From: Synechococcus sp. MEDNS5
GTDB taxonomy: Bacteria; Cyanobacteriota; Cyanobacteriia; PCC-6307; Cyanobiaceae
Assembly (NCBI RefSeq): GCF_014279875.1
Contig: NZ_CP047952.1
Span: 1,426,001 to 1,490,000 of the forward strand
Length of the DNA stretch: 64,000 bases
Direction of reading: 5' to 3'
The notes beneath the pieces were generated by a model. That model made no database searches and had not been told where the DNA came from. It saw nothing but the letters and a program-made list of their open reading frames with translations. Each line of letters begins with the position of its first letter. Position 1 is the stretch's first letter. The position numbers and the translations under genes are program-made. Below are positions 18,766 to 28,559 of the stretch, in pieces.

Positions 18766-19164
18766 TTACTGACCGCCCGCCTGTTGCTTCTTCAGCGCTT
18801 CCTCCACTTTGGTCTTGACATCGGCAGGCACTTTGTCTGGGCAGAACTGAAGTGCCCCAGTGATGATTTGAAACTCCGCGCCCGCAAACAGCTGTTCATT
18901 GCTGAGCTTCTTGTTGCCGGTGGATGCCACAAGACCACCATGGCGGCCGTTCAGCAGCTGCACATAGGTCGCTGCAGCGATACCAACAGCCTTCGGGAAC
19001 TCAACGCCAGCGGTTCTGGCGTTGCAGACGTAGGAGGAGCCCATACCGCGGTAGAGAAAAATGTCGCTATCGGAGGCAGGCTTCGACTGGGGCTTGGCTG
19101 CACCCTGGGCCAAAACAGCAGGACCCACCAAAGCAAGAGACAATATGGCCAGAGGAGCGGCCAT
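18766..19164 (-). CDS. Hypothetical exported protein
   Basis: Small exported protein with no recognised family. A hydrophobic segment (LAILSLALVGPAVLAQG) looks like a signal peptide cleaved after AQG or VLA, followed by about 100 soluble residues with one cysteine near the start (SSYVCNAR) and one near the end (LQFCPDK), which could form a disulfide. The open frame extends to 19284, but the upstream part is not convincing; ATG 19164 gives a short n-region, and a GTG at 19167 or TTG further up are alternatives. It lies upstream of pepN on the same strand. Confidence 0.6.
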   Translation of the reverse strand: MAAPLAILSLALVGPAVLAQGAAKPQSKPASDSDIFLYRGMGSSYVCNARTAGVEFPKAVGIAAATYVQLLNGRHGGLVASTGNKKLSNEQLFAGAEFQIITGALQFCPDKVPADVKTKVEEALKKQQAGGQ

Positions 19165-19283
19165 CACGGAACGGAATTGAAGGAGTGAAGCCAAGAATCC
19201 TGACCAATTAACGCAGCCATGCTGCACCATTCCTAAGGATTCGCACCACTGGGTGAGGCACTGAAGCTGAACCGTCCCTTTCA

Positions 19284-19856
19284 TTAGCCGGGAATCGGTG
19301 CGGACGCATCTTCCACACGCGTTTCATGGTGATGTTCCACGATTTCCAAATCTCCCTTCTGCCAGCTGTAGATCGCTCTTGAGCGGAAACGATCCTGATC
19401 AATCAAGCGCGTGTACTCCTGCACGTCCCAGTCGAGATAATGGGACTCGAAGACAACCTCATGTTCGTCAACCTGACGGATACGCGTTTTGGATTCCACC
19501 TCTTCGAGATAGGCACGGCTTCGCTGCAGCTGATGGCCCAGCAGGGTGGCCTCCATGACCCCCTCCTGCTGATAACGAGGTTTTTTTTCGAAGAAGTCGG
19601 TGTCGTGTTCAGGCCACCAACTCATGCGGTAACGCGGTTTGCCGACGCGGGATTCCGCAAAGATCTCCACTCGAATCATCATGTCGAGGAACAACACTTC
19701 CTCGTTCTTGAAAACGTACTGACGCCGGGAGCGCCAAAGTCCCAAATTGCGCGCAAACCAACGACGCAGGTTGCCGTCGAGGGGAACACGCGGAGAGGCG
19801 GGGGAATCCCCTTCTGGCGGCTGTGCGCCGCGACGTTCGACAGGCAGAAGGGGCAT
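19284..19856 (-). CDS. Hypothetical protein
   Basis: Protein of about 190 residues that I do not recognise. It is rich in aromatic and charged residues with an alternating pattern suggesting a beta-barrel or sandwich: RRWFARNLGLWRSRRQYVF, PRYRMSWWPEHD, VVFESHYLDWDVQEY and FRSRAIYSWQKGDLEIVEHH. The pattern is loosely like lipocalin-type phycobiliprotein lyases, but no lyase motif is visible, so I do not assign that. The open frame reaches 19919; ATG 19856 is preferred. Divergent from sasA. Confidence 0.65.
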   Translation of the reverse strand: MPLLPVERRGAQPPEGDSPASPRVPLDGNLRRWFARNLGLWRSRRQYVFKNEEVLFLDMMIRVEIFAESRVGKPRYRMSWWPEHDTDFFEKKPRYQQEGVMEATLLGHQLQRSRAYLEEVESKTRIRQVDEHEVVFESHYLDWDVQEYTRLIDQDRFRSRAIYSWQKGDLEIVEHHHETRVEDASAPIPG

Positions 19857-19968
19857 GCTGTGTCCTGGGTGACAACAGTCTGTACAAAAAAGTCTTAGCG
19901 GTTCTGCCGCTCTTTGCAAAAACCCATAAGGTGAAGCTCAACTTTGGGAGCCTCACCTGGTGGTCGGG

Positions 19969-21111
19969 ATGGATCCCACACCACGACAGCAACTGGGCCT
20001 TCTTCTTGTTGCTGGTCGTCACCACCTTTCGAGCGGTGATCTGCGCTCCCTGATCCAGTTTCTGGAGAATGAGGACTGCGGTTTCGACGTCACGCTTCAG
20101 GTTGCTGATCCTCTGCAGCAGCCTGAATTGCTGGAGCTTCACCGATTGGTTGTGACACCAGCGCTGGTGAAACTTCAGCCGGTTCCGAAGCAAGTGTTTG
20201 CCGGCAGCAGCATTTTTCAGCAGCTGAGGGGATGGCTACCGCGCTGGCAGCAGGACGAAGTCGTCAGTGGGCTCGGGCTTAGCCTCAAGCCAACGGAGCT
20301 GGATGGCAGTCGCACACAGCGAGAGCTCCAATTGGAAGATCAACTTCTTGTTCTACGTCAGGAAAATGAAACGCTGATCGACCGCCTGCAATCCCAGGAA
20401 CGCTTGCTTCGCATGGTGGCCCATGAACTGCGAACGCCACTCACCGCGGCCACCCTCGCGCTGCAGAGTCAACAACGGGGGCAAATCGATCTCAATCGCT
20501 TCAGGGATGTTCTGAAACGGCGCCTCGAGGAGATCGCTTTGCTGTCGAAAGATCTGCTGGAGGTCGGAAGCACCCGCTGGGAAGCCTTGTTCAACCCTCA
20601 GAGGCTTGACCTTGCCAGCGTGGCAGCTGAGGCGATTCTGGAGCTGGAGAAGCTTTGGTTCGGCAGGAATGTGACCATTCACACCGACATCCCAGCAGAC
20701 CTTCCCCTGGCCTACGCCGACCAGCGGCGCATGCGCCAAGTGCTTCTGAATCTCCTGGAAAACGCCCTGAAATACACCCAGGACGGCGGAACGATTGCTG
20801 TCAGCATGATGCACCGCACCAGTCAGTGGATCCAGGTCAGCGTCAGCGACAGTGGTCCAGGCATTCCAGAACAGGAGCAGCAACGCATTTTTCTCGACAG
20901 GGTCCGCCTTCCGCAGACCTCCGGGGGAACATCGGGGTTCGGGGTCGGGCTATCGGTGTGCAGGCGCATCGTGGAGGTGCATGGCGGACGCATCTGGGTG
21001 ATCTCCGAACCGGGTAAGGGTGCATGCTTCACCTTCACTGTTCCTGTCTGGCAAGGACAGGGTCAGGAGAAGATGTCCACAGTCTTGACGGAGGGTCAGT
21101 TGGCCCCGTAA
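19969..21111 (+). CDS. sasA: Circadian clock-output sensor kinase SasA
   Basis: SasA histidine kinase: the KaiC-responsive kinase that phosphorylates RpaA to drive circadian gene expression. The N-terminal thioredoxin-like KaiB-type domain is seen as [18 protein letters not shown] and [20 protein letters not shown], followed by a coiled linker, the H-box [16 protein letters not shown] with His152, and an ATPase domain with [22 protein letters not shown] and GFGVGLSVC. About 380 residues, standard length. The frame opens at GTG 19960; ATG 19969 is used. No kai genes are in the window, as usual for sasA. Confidence 0.95.
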   Translation: MDPTPRQQLGLLLVAGRHHLSSGDLRSLIQFLENEDCGFDVTLQVADPLQQPELLELHRLVVTPALVKLQPVPKQVFAGSSIFQQLRGWLPRWQQDEVVSGLGLSLKPTELDGSRTQRELQLEDQLLVLRQENETLIDRLQSQERLLRMVAHELRTPLTAATLALQSQQRGQIDLNRFRDVLKRRLEEIALLSKDLLEVGSTRWEALFNPQRLDLASVAAEAILELEKLWFGRNVTIHTDIPADLPLAYADQRRMRQVLLNLLENALKYTQDGGTIAVSMMHRTSQWIQVSVSDSGPGIPEQEQQRIFLDRVRLPQTSGGTSGFGVGLSVCRRIVEVHGGRIWVISEPGKGACFTFTVPVWQGQGQEKMSTVLTEGQLAP

Positions 21112-21114
21112 TTT
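21085..21114 (+). promoter_or_regulatory. Candidate promoter for tRNA-Glu
   Basis: TTGACG at 21085-21090 and TAATTT at 21109-21114 are separated by 18 bases, a good match to a sigma-70 promoter, placing initiation near 21121 about 33 bases before the tRNA. The -35 lies inside the end of sasA and the -10 overlaps its stop codon. Confidence 0.5.
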
Positions 21115-21153
21115 CATTTGGTGATCGGGAGCACACCCAAAGATCACGGCCTC

Positions 21154-21226
21154 GCCCCCATCGTCTAGAGGCCTAGGACACCTCCCTTTCACGGAGGCGA
21201 CAGGGGTTCGAATCCCCTTGGGGGTA
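21154..21226 (+). tRNA. tRNA-Glu (UUC)
   Basis: 73-nt cloverleaf. The acceptor GCCCCCA pairs with TGGGGGT (one G-U at position 1) with discriminator A; the anticodon arm is CCTCC-CTTTCAC-GGAGG with anticodon TTC; the T arm carries GGTTCGAATCC. No CCA is encoded. In cyanobacteria this tRNA also supplies glutamate for 5-aminolevulinate, and so chlorophyll and bilin, synthesis through glutamyl-tRNA reductase. Confidence 0.97.
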
Positions 21227-21245
21227 TCAATGAATGAGTTTGTTA

Positions 21246-21285
21246 TTTAACTCAATTAAGGGATTGATTGAAACTTTGAGTTAAA
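21246..21285. terminator. Inverted repeat between tRNA-Glu and the SRPBCC gene
   Basis: A perfect 10-base inverted repeat, TTTAACTCAA at 21246-21255 and TTGAGTTAAA at 21276-21285, with a 20-base loop, covers the stop codon of the minus-strand gene. It is AT-rich and has no clean T-run on either side, so termination or 3'-end protection is a guess. Confidence 0.3.
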
Positions 21286-21820
21286 GAGAACGTCGTCGGA
21301 TCGCTTCTTTTTCTACGGCAAGTAAATTTTCAGTGAGGTCAGTTCGCAGGCGCTGTTCGATCAGCGCCACAGGCATGCCAAGGCATCCTTGCACCGTTAG
21401 GTCGTAGAGGAGAAGTGTGGCATCGGGAACAGCCTGAAGTCGCCAACATCCTTCGAAACGGCGAAAATCGCCTTTCAGCATGCGGAACTGAAGCAGCCCT
21501 TCCGGCCGATGTTCAGTCAACTCAAGTTGAACAGAAGCGGAAAACTTCAGCCCCAGAAGCTGCTGACTGCCGATCTGGGAGAGCGTCACCAAACTGCCTT
21601 TCCGCGCCAGAAGAGTGCTGCGCGAAAGGTTGGGGATGAACTCGCTCAGCGCTTCATAGTCGGTCAACACCGACCAAAGATCCTTCACTGGCAGCGAAGT
21701 CCGCAGCTGCACGGCCAAACGACGCATGCCCTGGGGAAGGCGCTCCATGGTCTGCTCGATCGGCTGGTGCTGGCCCAGAGAAGGGCGCTGGAGAGTCTTC
21801 AAGGAGACTTCGATGGTCAA
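21281..21820 (-). CDS. SRPBCC (cyclase/dehydrase-type) family protein
   Basis: START-like helix-grip protein of the SRPBCC/polyketide cyclase-dehydrase family. The domain runs from RRLAVQLRTSLPVKDLWSVL through TDYEALSEFIPNLSRSTLL to a C-terminal helix (IEQRLRTDLTENLLAVEKEA). Such proteins bind hydrophobic ligands; cyanobacterial ligands are mostly unknown. The longest frame starts with TTG at 21820; an internal ATG at 21748, just ahead of the domain, is a credible alternative. It is convergent with tRNA-Glu and divergent from petH. Confidence 0.75.
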   Translation of the reverse strand: MTIEVSLKTLQRPSLGQHQPIEQTMERLPQGMRRLAVQLRTSLPVKDLWSVLTDYEALSEFIPNLSRSTLLARKGSLVTLSQIGSQQLLGLKFSASVQLELTEHRPEGLLQFRMLKGDFRRFEGCWRLQAVPDATLLLYDLTVQGCLGMPVALIEQRLRTDLTENLLAVEKEAIRRRSL

Positions 21821-21919
21821 CCTGAGAAAGATAGCAATGGAATCTTAATGAAAGTCAGCCGTCCGACCAGCGCATTGAGCTGGACCACGACAGACCGCAT
21901 GAGAATCCAAGGTCATGCC

Positions 21920-23133
<1,214 letters not shown>

Positions 23134-23163
23134 GGTCTGCCTCGCCGTCTGAAAATGATGGAA

Positions 23164-23187
23164 GCCCGCCTGATGGCGGGCTTTTTT
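23164..23187 (+). terminator. Rho-independent terminator of petH
   Basis: GCCCGCC-TGAT-GGCGGGC forms a perfect 7-bp GC hairpin followed directly by six T, about 30 bases after the petH stop. A strong intrinsic terminator separating petH from zwf. Confidence 0.9.
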
Positions 23188-23294
23188 GATGCACAGGCGC
23201 TGGGAAAAGCCAGCAACAAAAACATGGCGGGTTGTTCTAGAGCACTGTCAGGACGGAAATTCCTGGTTAAACCTGCGTCAGAACGATCTGTGCC

Positions 23295-24818
23295 ATGAGC
23301 GCAACGATGACGAACCCGCTGAGGGTCGGACTGCGTCAGGAGCGAGTGATCGCACCCCAGTGCCTTGTGATCTTCGGTGCGAGCGGAGACCTCACCCATC
23401 GGAAGCTCGTCCCAGCGTTATTCGAGCTCTTCCTGCAGCGACGCTTGCCGAGCGAATTCGCCCTTCTTGGCTGCGCCCGTCGGCCCTGGAGCGATGAAGA
23501 GTTCCGTCAGAAAATGGCCCAGGCCATGGAGAAGACGGTGAACGAGAACCGCGTGGCATGGGACCAGTTTGCAGCTGGCATGTTCTACGAGCCGGTGGAT
23601 CTCCAGCAGCCCGAGGATCTGGTGAAACTCGGTCACCGGCTCGACAGCATCGACCGTCTTAGGGCTACACGCAGCAACCGCACCTTCTATCTGTCGGTCT
23701 CACCGAAGTTCTACGGCAGTGGCTGTCGGGCACTGGCCGATGCCGGTCTGCTGAAGGATCCCCAACGCAGCCGTGTGGTGATTGAAAAGCCCTTCGGAAG
23801 GGACTACGGCAGCGCCCAGGCTCTGAATCGCATCGTTCAAAGCTGTGGCCAGGAGAATCAGATCTTCCGCATCGACCACTATCTGGGCAAGGAAACGGTG
23901 CAGAACATCATGGTTCTGCGCTTCGCCAACACCATTTTCGAACCGATCTGGAACCGGAATTACATCTCCAGCGTTCAGATCACAGCGGCTGAAACCGTCG
24001 GCGTAGAAGAGCGTGCCGGTTACTACGAAACCTCCGGTGCACTGCGCGACATGGTGCAGAACCACCTGACGCAGATGTTGGCGATCACGGCCATGGAGAC
24101 ACCGGGCCGTTTCGACCCCGAGGCCATTCGCAGCGAGAAAGCCAAGGTGCTGCAGGCAGCCCGCCTGGCGGATGAAAACGAGCCCTGGAATTGCTGTATT
24201 CGCGGGCAGTACGGCCCGGGTGGCACCCAGGAGAACCCCCTTGCCGGATATCGACAGGAGCCGGGGGTGGATTCCAACAGCACCACAGAGACCTACGTGG
24301 CCATGAAGCTGTTCATCGATAACTGGCGGTGGCAAGGGGTGCCGTTCTATGTGCGCACCGGCAAGCGGCTGCCGAAACGTCTCAGCGAAGTGGTCCTCAC
24401 CTTCCGGGAAGCGCCGGTTCACTTGTTTGATGCCGCAGGCGGCGGTCCCACCGCGAACCAGCTGATCCTGCGCATCCAACCCGACGAGGGTGCTGAATTC
24501 CGTTTCGAGGTGAAGTCCCCCGGATCAGGAATGCGCAGCCGCCCTGTGGAAATGGAATTCTCTTACGACGAATCCTTCGGGGAACCCTCCGACGAGGGGT
24601 ATGTGCGTCTTCTTGCCGATGCGATGCTCGGCGACCCCACCCTGTTCACCCGCAGTGATGAAGTGGAGGCCGCCTGGCGTCTCTACACACCCCTGCTTGA
24701 GCTCATTGAAGACAGCCCCTGGCAGCTGCCGATTCATCCCTATGAGTCACGAACCTGGGGGCCCGCAGCCTCTGACGCTCTGATGGCCCGCGATGGCCTG
24801 CTCTGGCGCCGTCCCTGA
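23295..24818 (+). CDS. zwf: Glucose-6-phosphate 1-dehydrogenase
   Basis: First enzyme of the oxidative pentose phosphate pathway, oxidising glucose 6-phosphate with NADP+; it supplies NADPH at night. 507 residues, full length. NADP-binding CLVIFGASGDLTHRKLVPAL, the substrate-site signature RIDHYLGKETVQN and VIEKPFGRD are present. In cyanobacteria the enzyme is redox-regulated and activated by OpcA, whose gene follows 42 bp downstream, so the two are probably cotranscribed. ATG at 23295; a second ATG at 23307 is possible. Confidence 0.97.
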   Translation: MSATMTNPLRVGLRQERVIAPQCLVIFGASGDLTHRKLVPALFELFLQRRLPSEFALLGCARRPWSDEEFRQKMAQAMEKTVNENRVAWDQFAAGMFYEPVDLQQPEDLVKLGHRLDSIDRLRATRSNRTFYLSVSPKFYGSGCRALADAGLLKDPQRSRVVIEKPFGRDYGSAQALNRIVQSCGQENQIFRIDHYLGKETVQNIMVLRFANTIFEPIWNRNYISSVQITAAETVGVEERAGYYETSGALRDMVQNHLTQMLAITAMETPGRFDPEAIRSEKAKVLQAARLADENEPWNCCIRGQYGPGGTQENPLAGYRQEPGVDSNSTTETYVAMKLFIDNWRWQGVPFYVRTGKRLPKRLSEVVLTFREAPVHLFDAAGGGPTANQLILRIQPDEGAEFRFEVKSPGSGMRSRPVEMEFSYDESFGEPSDEGYVRLLADAMLGDPTLFTRSDEVEAAWRLYTPLLELIEDSPWQLPIHPYESRTWGPAASDALMARDGLLWRRP

Positions 24819-24860
24819 TTGTTCTCGACAGACACCCATCCCTTCCCCACCAGCTGAACC

Positions 24861-26144
24861 ATGTCACCCCAGCTCACGCTTCAGACCCCCCTGGAACTCC
24901 CCCCCGCGGAGGTCCCCAGCTACCTGGAACAGCTCTGGTCACGCGACCAACAGGGGGGCGTTGGATCCCATACGTTCTGTCTGCTGATCTGGCAACCGTC
25001 CTGGGTGGAACAGCAGCTGGTCCGTACCGGTCGGCTCGAAGGACCAATCACCGGGGTACAGCGTGCCGAACTGATTCAGGCCGGTCGCCAGGCCGTGGTG
25101 GATGGGGATCTGCCCTTGAGTACCTCACCGCTCACCGCTCCGGTGGCAGCGTGCCTGAGCAGCATGGATGGATCCCAGCAAGCTGATGACCTCAGGGGCC
25201 AGCACATCGATGCAGCCCTCAGCGCCCTCAGGCCACGTCGGCTGATCACCCTGGCCCCAAGCCTGGATGACCAGCAGGGCTTGGAAACCCTTGTTGCCGC
25301 TTACTGCCCACTGCCTGAGGAGGGGGGTGGAACCGTTGCCTGCGGTGATGTTGTGGTTCTGCGCGGGGGCCAACCGTTACTAGAAGACGGCCTCTCCATC
25401 CTGCAACCGCTGCTTCCTGAGGATCTGCCCTCCTGGGTGTGGTGGAACGGTGCCCTCGATGAGGCACCCGAACTCCTGATGCAGCTCGCAGGCACTCCCC
25501 GACGCCTGATTATTGATTCAGCACTGGGAGACCCCGGGTTCTGCCTGAATCTGCTGGCAACGAGGATCGAAAGCGGCCAGGCCGTCAACGACCTCAATTG
25601 GCTGAGGCTCGGGAGCTGGCATCAAACCCTGGCGATGGTGTTCGATCCGCCGAATCGTCGCAATGCCCTCAGCCACGTGGTGCAGCTGGACATCGACGTG
25701 GAAGGAGACCATCCGGTTCAGGGCCTCCTGTTGGCCAGCTGGATCGCTGATCGTTTGGGATGGCAGCTGCAACGCACCCAGCATCACGACGACCACAGCA
25801 TCAGTGCTGAATTTGTGAGAGCGGATGGCGTAGCGGTGCAAGGGCGCGTCTCGCCAGTGCCCATGGGGCAGCCCAGTATTCACCCTGGCCAGATCGTGGG
25901 GCTGCGCCTGATCTGTAAACCCGAGGACAAACCTGCGATCTGCGTGATCCTCTGTGCGGAATCGGGGGGCTGCATGCGCCTTGAAGCCGGTGGGATGGCG
26001 AGCATGGAGCTGATCGAAGAAGTGGTTGCGGTTCAGCCCATGCCTGTCGAGGCCGATGTGGCCAAGCTGCTCGAGGGTGGGCATGACTCCACCAATCCGC
26101 TGCTGGAAGCCGCTGCCCCTCTGGCTGCCAAGCTGATCATCTGA
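24861..26144 (+). CDS. opcA: Glucose-6-phosphate dehydrogenase assembly protein OpcA
   Basis: OpcA, the allosteric activator and assembly factor for glucose-6-phosphate dehydrogenase, 427 residues. Family features include the SHTFCLLIWQPSWVEQQLV N-terminal region and the C-terminal domain (RPRRLITLAP, VACGDVVVLRG, WNGALDEAP). Its place just after zwf is the conserved cyanobacterial arrangement and supports the call. A GC hairpin follows the stop. Confidence 0.93.
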   Translation: MSPQLTLQTPLELPPAEVPSYLEQLWSRDQQGGVGSHTFCLLIWQPSWVEQQLVRTGRLEGPITGVQRAELIQAGRQAVVDGDLPLSTSPLTAPVAACLSSMDGSQQADDLRGQHIDAALSALRPRRLITLAPSLDDQQGLETLVAAYCPLPEEGGGTVACGDVVVLRGGQPLLEDGLSILQPLLPEDLPSWVWWNGALDEAPELLMQLAGTPRRLIIDSALGDPGFCLNLLATRIESGQAVNDLNWLRLGSWHQTLAMVFDPPNRRNALSHVVQLDIDVEGDHPVQGLLLASWIADRLGWQLQRTQHHDDHSISAEFVRADGVAVQGRVSPVPMGQPSIHPGQIVGLRLICKPEDKPAICVILCAESGGCMRLEAGGMASMELIEEVVAVQPMPVEADVAKLLEGGHDSTNPLLEAAAPLAAKLII

Positions 26145-26145
26145 T

Positions 26146-26162
26146 GTCCCGCTGAGCGGGAC
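26146..26162 (+). terminator. GC hairpin after opcA
   Basis: GTCCCGC-TGA-GCGGGAC makes a perfect 7-bp stem with a 3-base loop 2 bases after the opcA stop and 26 bases before cobB. There is no T-run, so it may act as a weak terminator or an mRNA 3' stabiliser between the two genes. Confidence 0.4.
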
Positions 26163-26188
26163 CCACGTTCCGCTGTTCCGCTCAGTTC

Positions 26189-27586
26189 ATGGCCTGTGTG
26201 ATCGCTGCTCCGGCCAGCGGCAGTGGCAAAACCCTGCTCACTCTCTGCCTGATCGCCTGGGCGCGTCGTCTGAGGAAGAGCATCCAGCCCTTCAAGGTGG
26301 GGCCGGACTATCTCGATCCCCAGCTCCTCAGCCTCAGTGCAGGCAGAGTTTGCAGGAATCTCGACCTCACCCTCTGCGGAAAGGAGTGGGTGGATCTCAG
26401 TTTCCGAGGGTTTGGCGGACGGTGCGACATGGCCGTCGTCGAAGGCGTGATGGGTCTGTTCGACGGCATCGGAGCCAGCTCCGACGGGAGCACAGCTGCT
26501 GTGGCAAGGCATCTGAACCTGCCTGTGGTGCTGGTGGTGGATGCCGGCAGGCAGGCCCGATCCCTGGCGGCAGTGGTGCGCGGGTTTCAGAGCCTGGAAC
26601 CGCGCGTGAACTTTGCGGGGGTCGTGCTCAACCGGGTGTCCAGCCAGCGCCATCGAGAGCTTCTGGAGAGCGTGCTCGACGAGATCAATGTTCCCTGTCT
26701 GGGAATCCTGCCAAAGGACGCGAGTCTGAGTCTTCCCAGCCGACACCTCGGCCTGGCTCCAGCCCATGAGCTCGGACCGATGCAGGAGCGGATCGGTCGC
26801 TGGGCAGCGCTGGCGTCCTCCCATCTGGATCTGCAGAGATTTGAACCGTTACTGAGGGCACCTGCCGCCGGCTCGGATCCCATCCAAACCGTTCTGGCCC
26901 CGGTCCTGGAACAGCAGCCCAAACGCGCTCCCATGCCTGTGGCGGTCGCCCAGGACGAGGCCTTTCACTTTCGTTACCCGGAAATGCAGGAATGCCTGGA
27001 AGCCATGGCCATGCCTGTGATTCCTTGGAGCCCATTGGCGGATGAGCCGCCACCGCCCCAAGCCTTGGGACTGGTGCTGCCGGGTGGATTTCCAGAACTG
27101 CATGCAGAGTCGCTCAGCCAATGCCAGCGCAGCCTCTCGGCCCTGCAGCAGTGGATCGCCCAGAAGCCCCTCTATGCCGAATGCGGCGGCATGCTGATGC
27201 TGGGTGAGTCACTGAGTGACGCGGAGGGGACTCACCATCCGATGGCTGGCGTGTTGCCCTTCAGGGCAGAACGAGGAGCGTTGCAGGTGGGCTATCGAAC
27301 GCTGTCCGCAGCGCAGGATGGCTTGATTCTGCGCGCAGGGGAACGTTTGAAAGGGCATGAGTTCCACCGGTGGCAATTGAGCAAAGAATCCGGAGATTTC
27401 TTGGGAAAGGCGAAACCCTTATGGCAGGTTGATGGGTGGAAAATCTCGCGGAGAGACGAGGGATGGAGCCTTCCGACCCTGCACGCAAGCTGGGTACACC
27501 TCCACTGGGCCGGCTCCTCGACGACCTCATGCCGATGGCGCGCCGCTCTCGAAACCGCGGCGACGCGGAAGGCGGCCGTTTCCTGA
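26189..27586 (+). CDS. cobB: Cobyrinate a,c-diamide synthase
   Basis: CobB/CbiA amidates the a and c carboxylates of cobyrinate using glutamine and ATP in (pseudo)cobalamin synthesis. An N-terminal ATPase domain has the P-loop variant APASGSGKTLL and the FKVGPDYLDP and EGVMGLFDG motifs; the C-terminal class I glutamine amidotransferase-like domain shows LVLPGGFPELHAE and the nucleophile region YAECGGMLMLG. 465 residues, usual length. ATG start. The acylphosphatase frame begins near its 3' end. Confidence 0.95.
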   Translation: MACVIAAPASGSGKTLLTLCLIAWARRLRKSIQPFKVGPDYLDPQLLSLSAGRVCRNLDLTLCGKEWVDLSFRGFGGRCDMAVVEGVMGLFDGIGASSDGSTAAVARHLNLPVVLVVDAGRQARSLAAVVRGFQSLEPRVNFAGVVLNRVSSQRHRELLESVLDEINVPCLGILPKDASLSLPSRHLGLAPAHELGPMQERIGRWAALASSHLDLQRFEPLLRAPAAGSDPIQTVLAPVLEQQPKRAPMPVAVAQDEAFHFRYPEMQECLEAMAMPVIPWSPLADEPPPPQALGLVLPGGFPELHAESLSQCQRSLSALQQWIAQKPLYAECGGMLMLGESLSDAEGTHHPMAGVLPFRAERGALQVGYRTLSAAQDGLILRAGERLKGHEFHRWQLSKESGDFLGKAKPLWQVDGWKISRRDEGWSLPTLHASWVHLHWAGSSTTSCRWRAALETAATRKAAVS

Positions 27587-27612
27587 ATCGAGGCAAACAC
27601 AAGCCCACAATC

Positions 27613-27885
27613 TTGAAGGAACGCTGGCGCTTCCTCGTAGAGGGGAAGGTTCAAGGTGTTGGATTCAGGCAAGGGTGTTGCCGTCGCGCCATGGATCTTG
27701 GCCTGAGCGGCTGGGTTCGCAACCTTCCCGATGGCCGGGTGGAGGTGCAAGCAGAAGGAACTCCCATGGCGCTCAGTGACTTGCGGCTTTGGTGTGAACG
27801 CGGTCCCACCGACGCGCAGGTGAGCCTGGTGAGGCCCTCACAGATGCCCATCACAGGGGCGGACTGGTTCGAAATCCGCAACTGA
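27613..27885 (+). CDS. acyP: Acylphosphatase
   Basis: Small acylphosphatase of about 90 residues that hydrolyses carboxyl-phosphate bonds such as acetyl phosphate. The catalytic Arg sits in GKVQGVGFRQG and the catalytic Asn in GWVRNLPDGRVEV. The frame is open back to 27436, inside cobB, but the domain starts right after the TTG at 27613; ATGs at 27529 or 27535 would overlap cobB and add unrelated residues. The start codon is therefore uncertain. Confidence 0.85.
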   Translation: MKERWRFLVEGKVQGVGFRQGCCRRAMDLGLSGWVRNLPDGRVEVQAEGTPMALSDLRLWCERGPTDAQVSLVRPSQMPITGADWFEIRN

Positions 27886-27965
27886 CCTGCACTGGGATGA
27901 CACCGGCAACACCTCCATTGGTGGCGCTGCTGGTCACAATCCCGTTAAGTCGTCACCAGTGACCT

Positions 27966-28559
27966 ATGGCCGAACATCGTCAGCTCTGGCTCTTGCGCCA
28001 TGGCGCCACGGAATGGGCCAAGAACGGACGCCACACCGGCAACACCGACCTTCCCCTGCTTCCTGAGGGAGAGGAGGAAGCACGTCGGCTGGCACCGGTG
28101 CTGAAGGCGCAGCCCTTCGCGGCAGTCTTCACATCGCCGTTGCAACGCGCCCGTCGCACTTGTGAACTGGGCGGCCTTGGGGATCAAGTCCAGGTGATGG
28201 AGGAACTGCTGGAATGGAATTACGGCGACTACGAGGGGGTCACCACGCCGGAGATCCGCAAGACGGTGCCGGGTTGGACCGTCTGGAGCCATGGTTGCCC
28301 CAACGGGGAGGATGCTGAGGCCGTGCAGAAGCGCTGCGAAATCGCCATCCAACGCGCCCTGGAAGTCTCCGAACCAGGGGATGTTGCTCTGTTCGCCCAT
28401 GGACATCTGCTGCGGTCGCTGGCTGGGACCTGGCTTGGTCTGGGTGCTGTGGGTGGCAGCCTGTTGAAGCTCAGTACAGGAAGCATCTGCGTGCTGGGAT
28501 TCGAGCGCGAAAACCGTGCGATCGTTCGTTGGAATGCTCCGGTCGACGGCCGGTTCTGA
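27966..28559 (+). CDS. Histidine phosphatase (phosphoglycerate mutase-like)
   Basis: Histidine phosphatase superfamily protein, 197 residues. The catalytic LWLLRHGATEWAKNGRHTG motif with the RHG triad, the second Arg in SPLQRARRT, Glu in LLEWNYGDYEG and the late His in LFAHGHLLRSL are all present. The substrate is uncertain: cobalamin alpha-ribazole phosphatase (CobC) is possible given cobB two genes upstream, but sugar-phosphate phosphatases share these motifs. It is translationally coupled to the next gene by an ATGA overlap. Confidence 0.85.
   Translation: MAEHRQLWLLRHGATEWAKNGRHTGNTDLPLLPEGEEEARRLAPVLKAQPFAAVFTSPLQRARRTCELGGLGDQVQVMEELLEWNYGDYEGVTTPEIRKTVPGWTVWSHGCPNGEDAEAVQKRCEIAIQRALEVSEPGDVALFAHGHLLRSLAGTWLGLGAVGGSLLKLSTGSICVLGFERENRAIVRWNAPVDGRF

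Noticed and set aside
21154-21290. Possible integration (att) site at tRNA-Glu
   Set aside because: No integrase, no direct repeat of the tRNA 3' end and ordinary core genes on both sides; the 10-bp repeat is inverted, not direct.
26145-26188. Cobalamin riboswitch upstream of cobB
   Set aside because: Only 44 bases separate opcA and cobB, with one short hairpin; far too short and no B12-box sequence.
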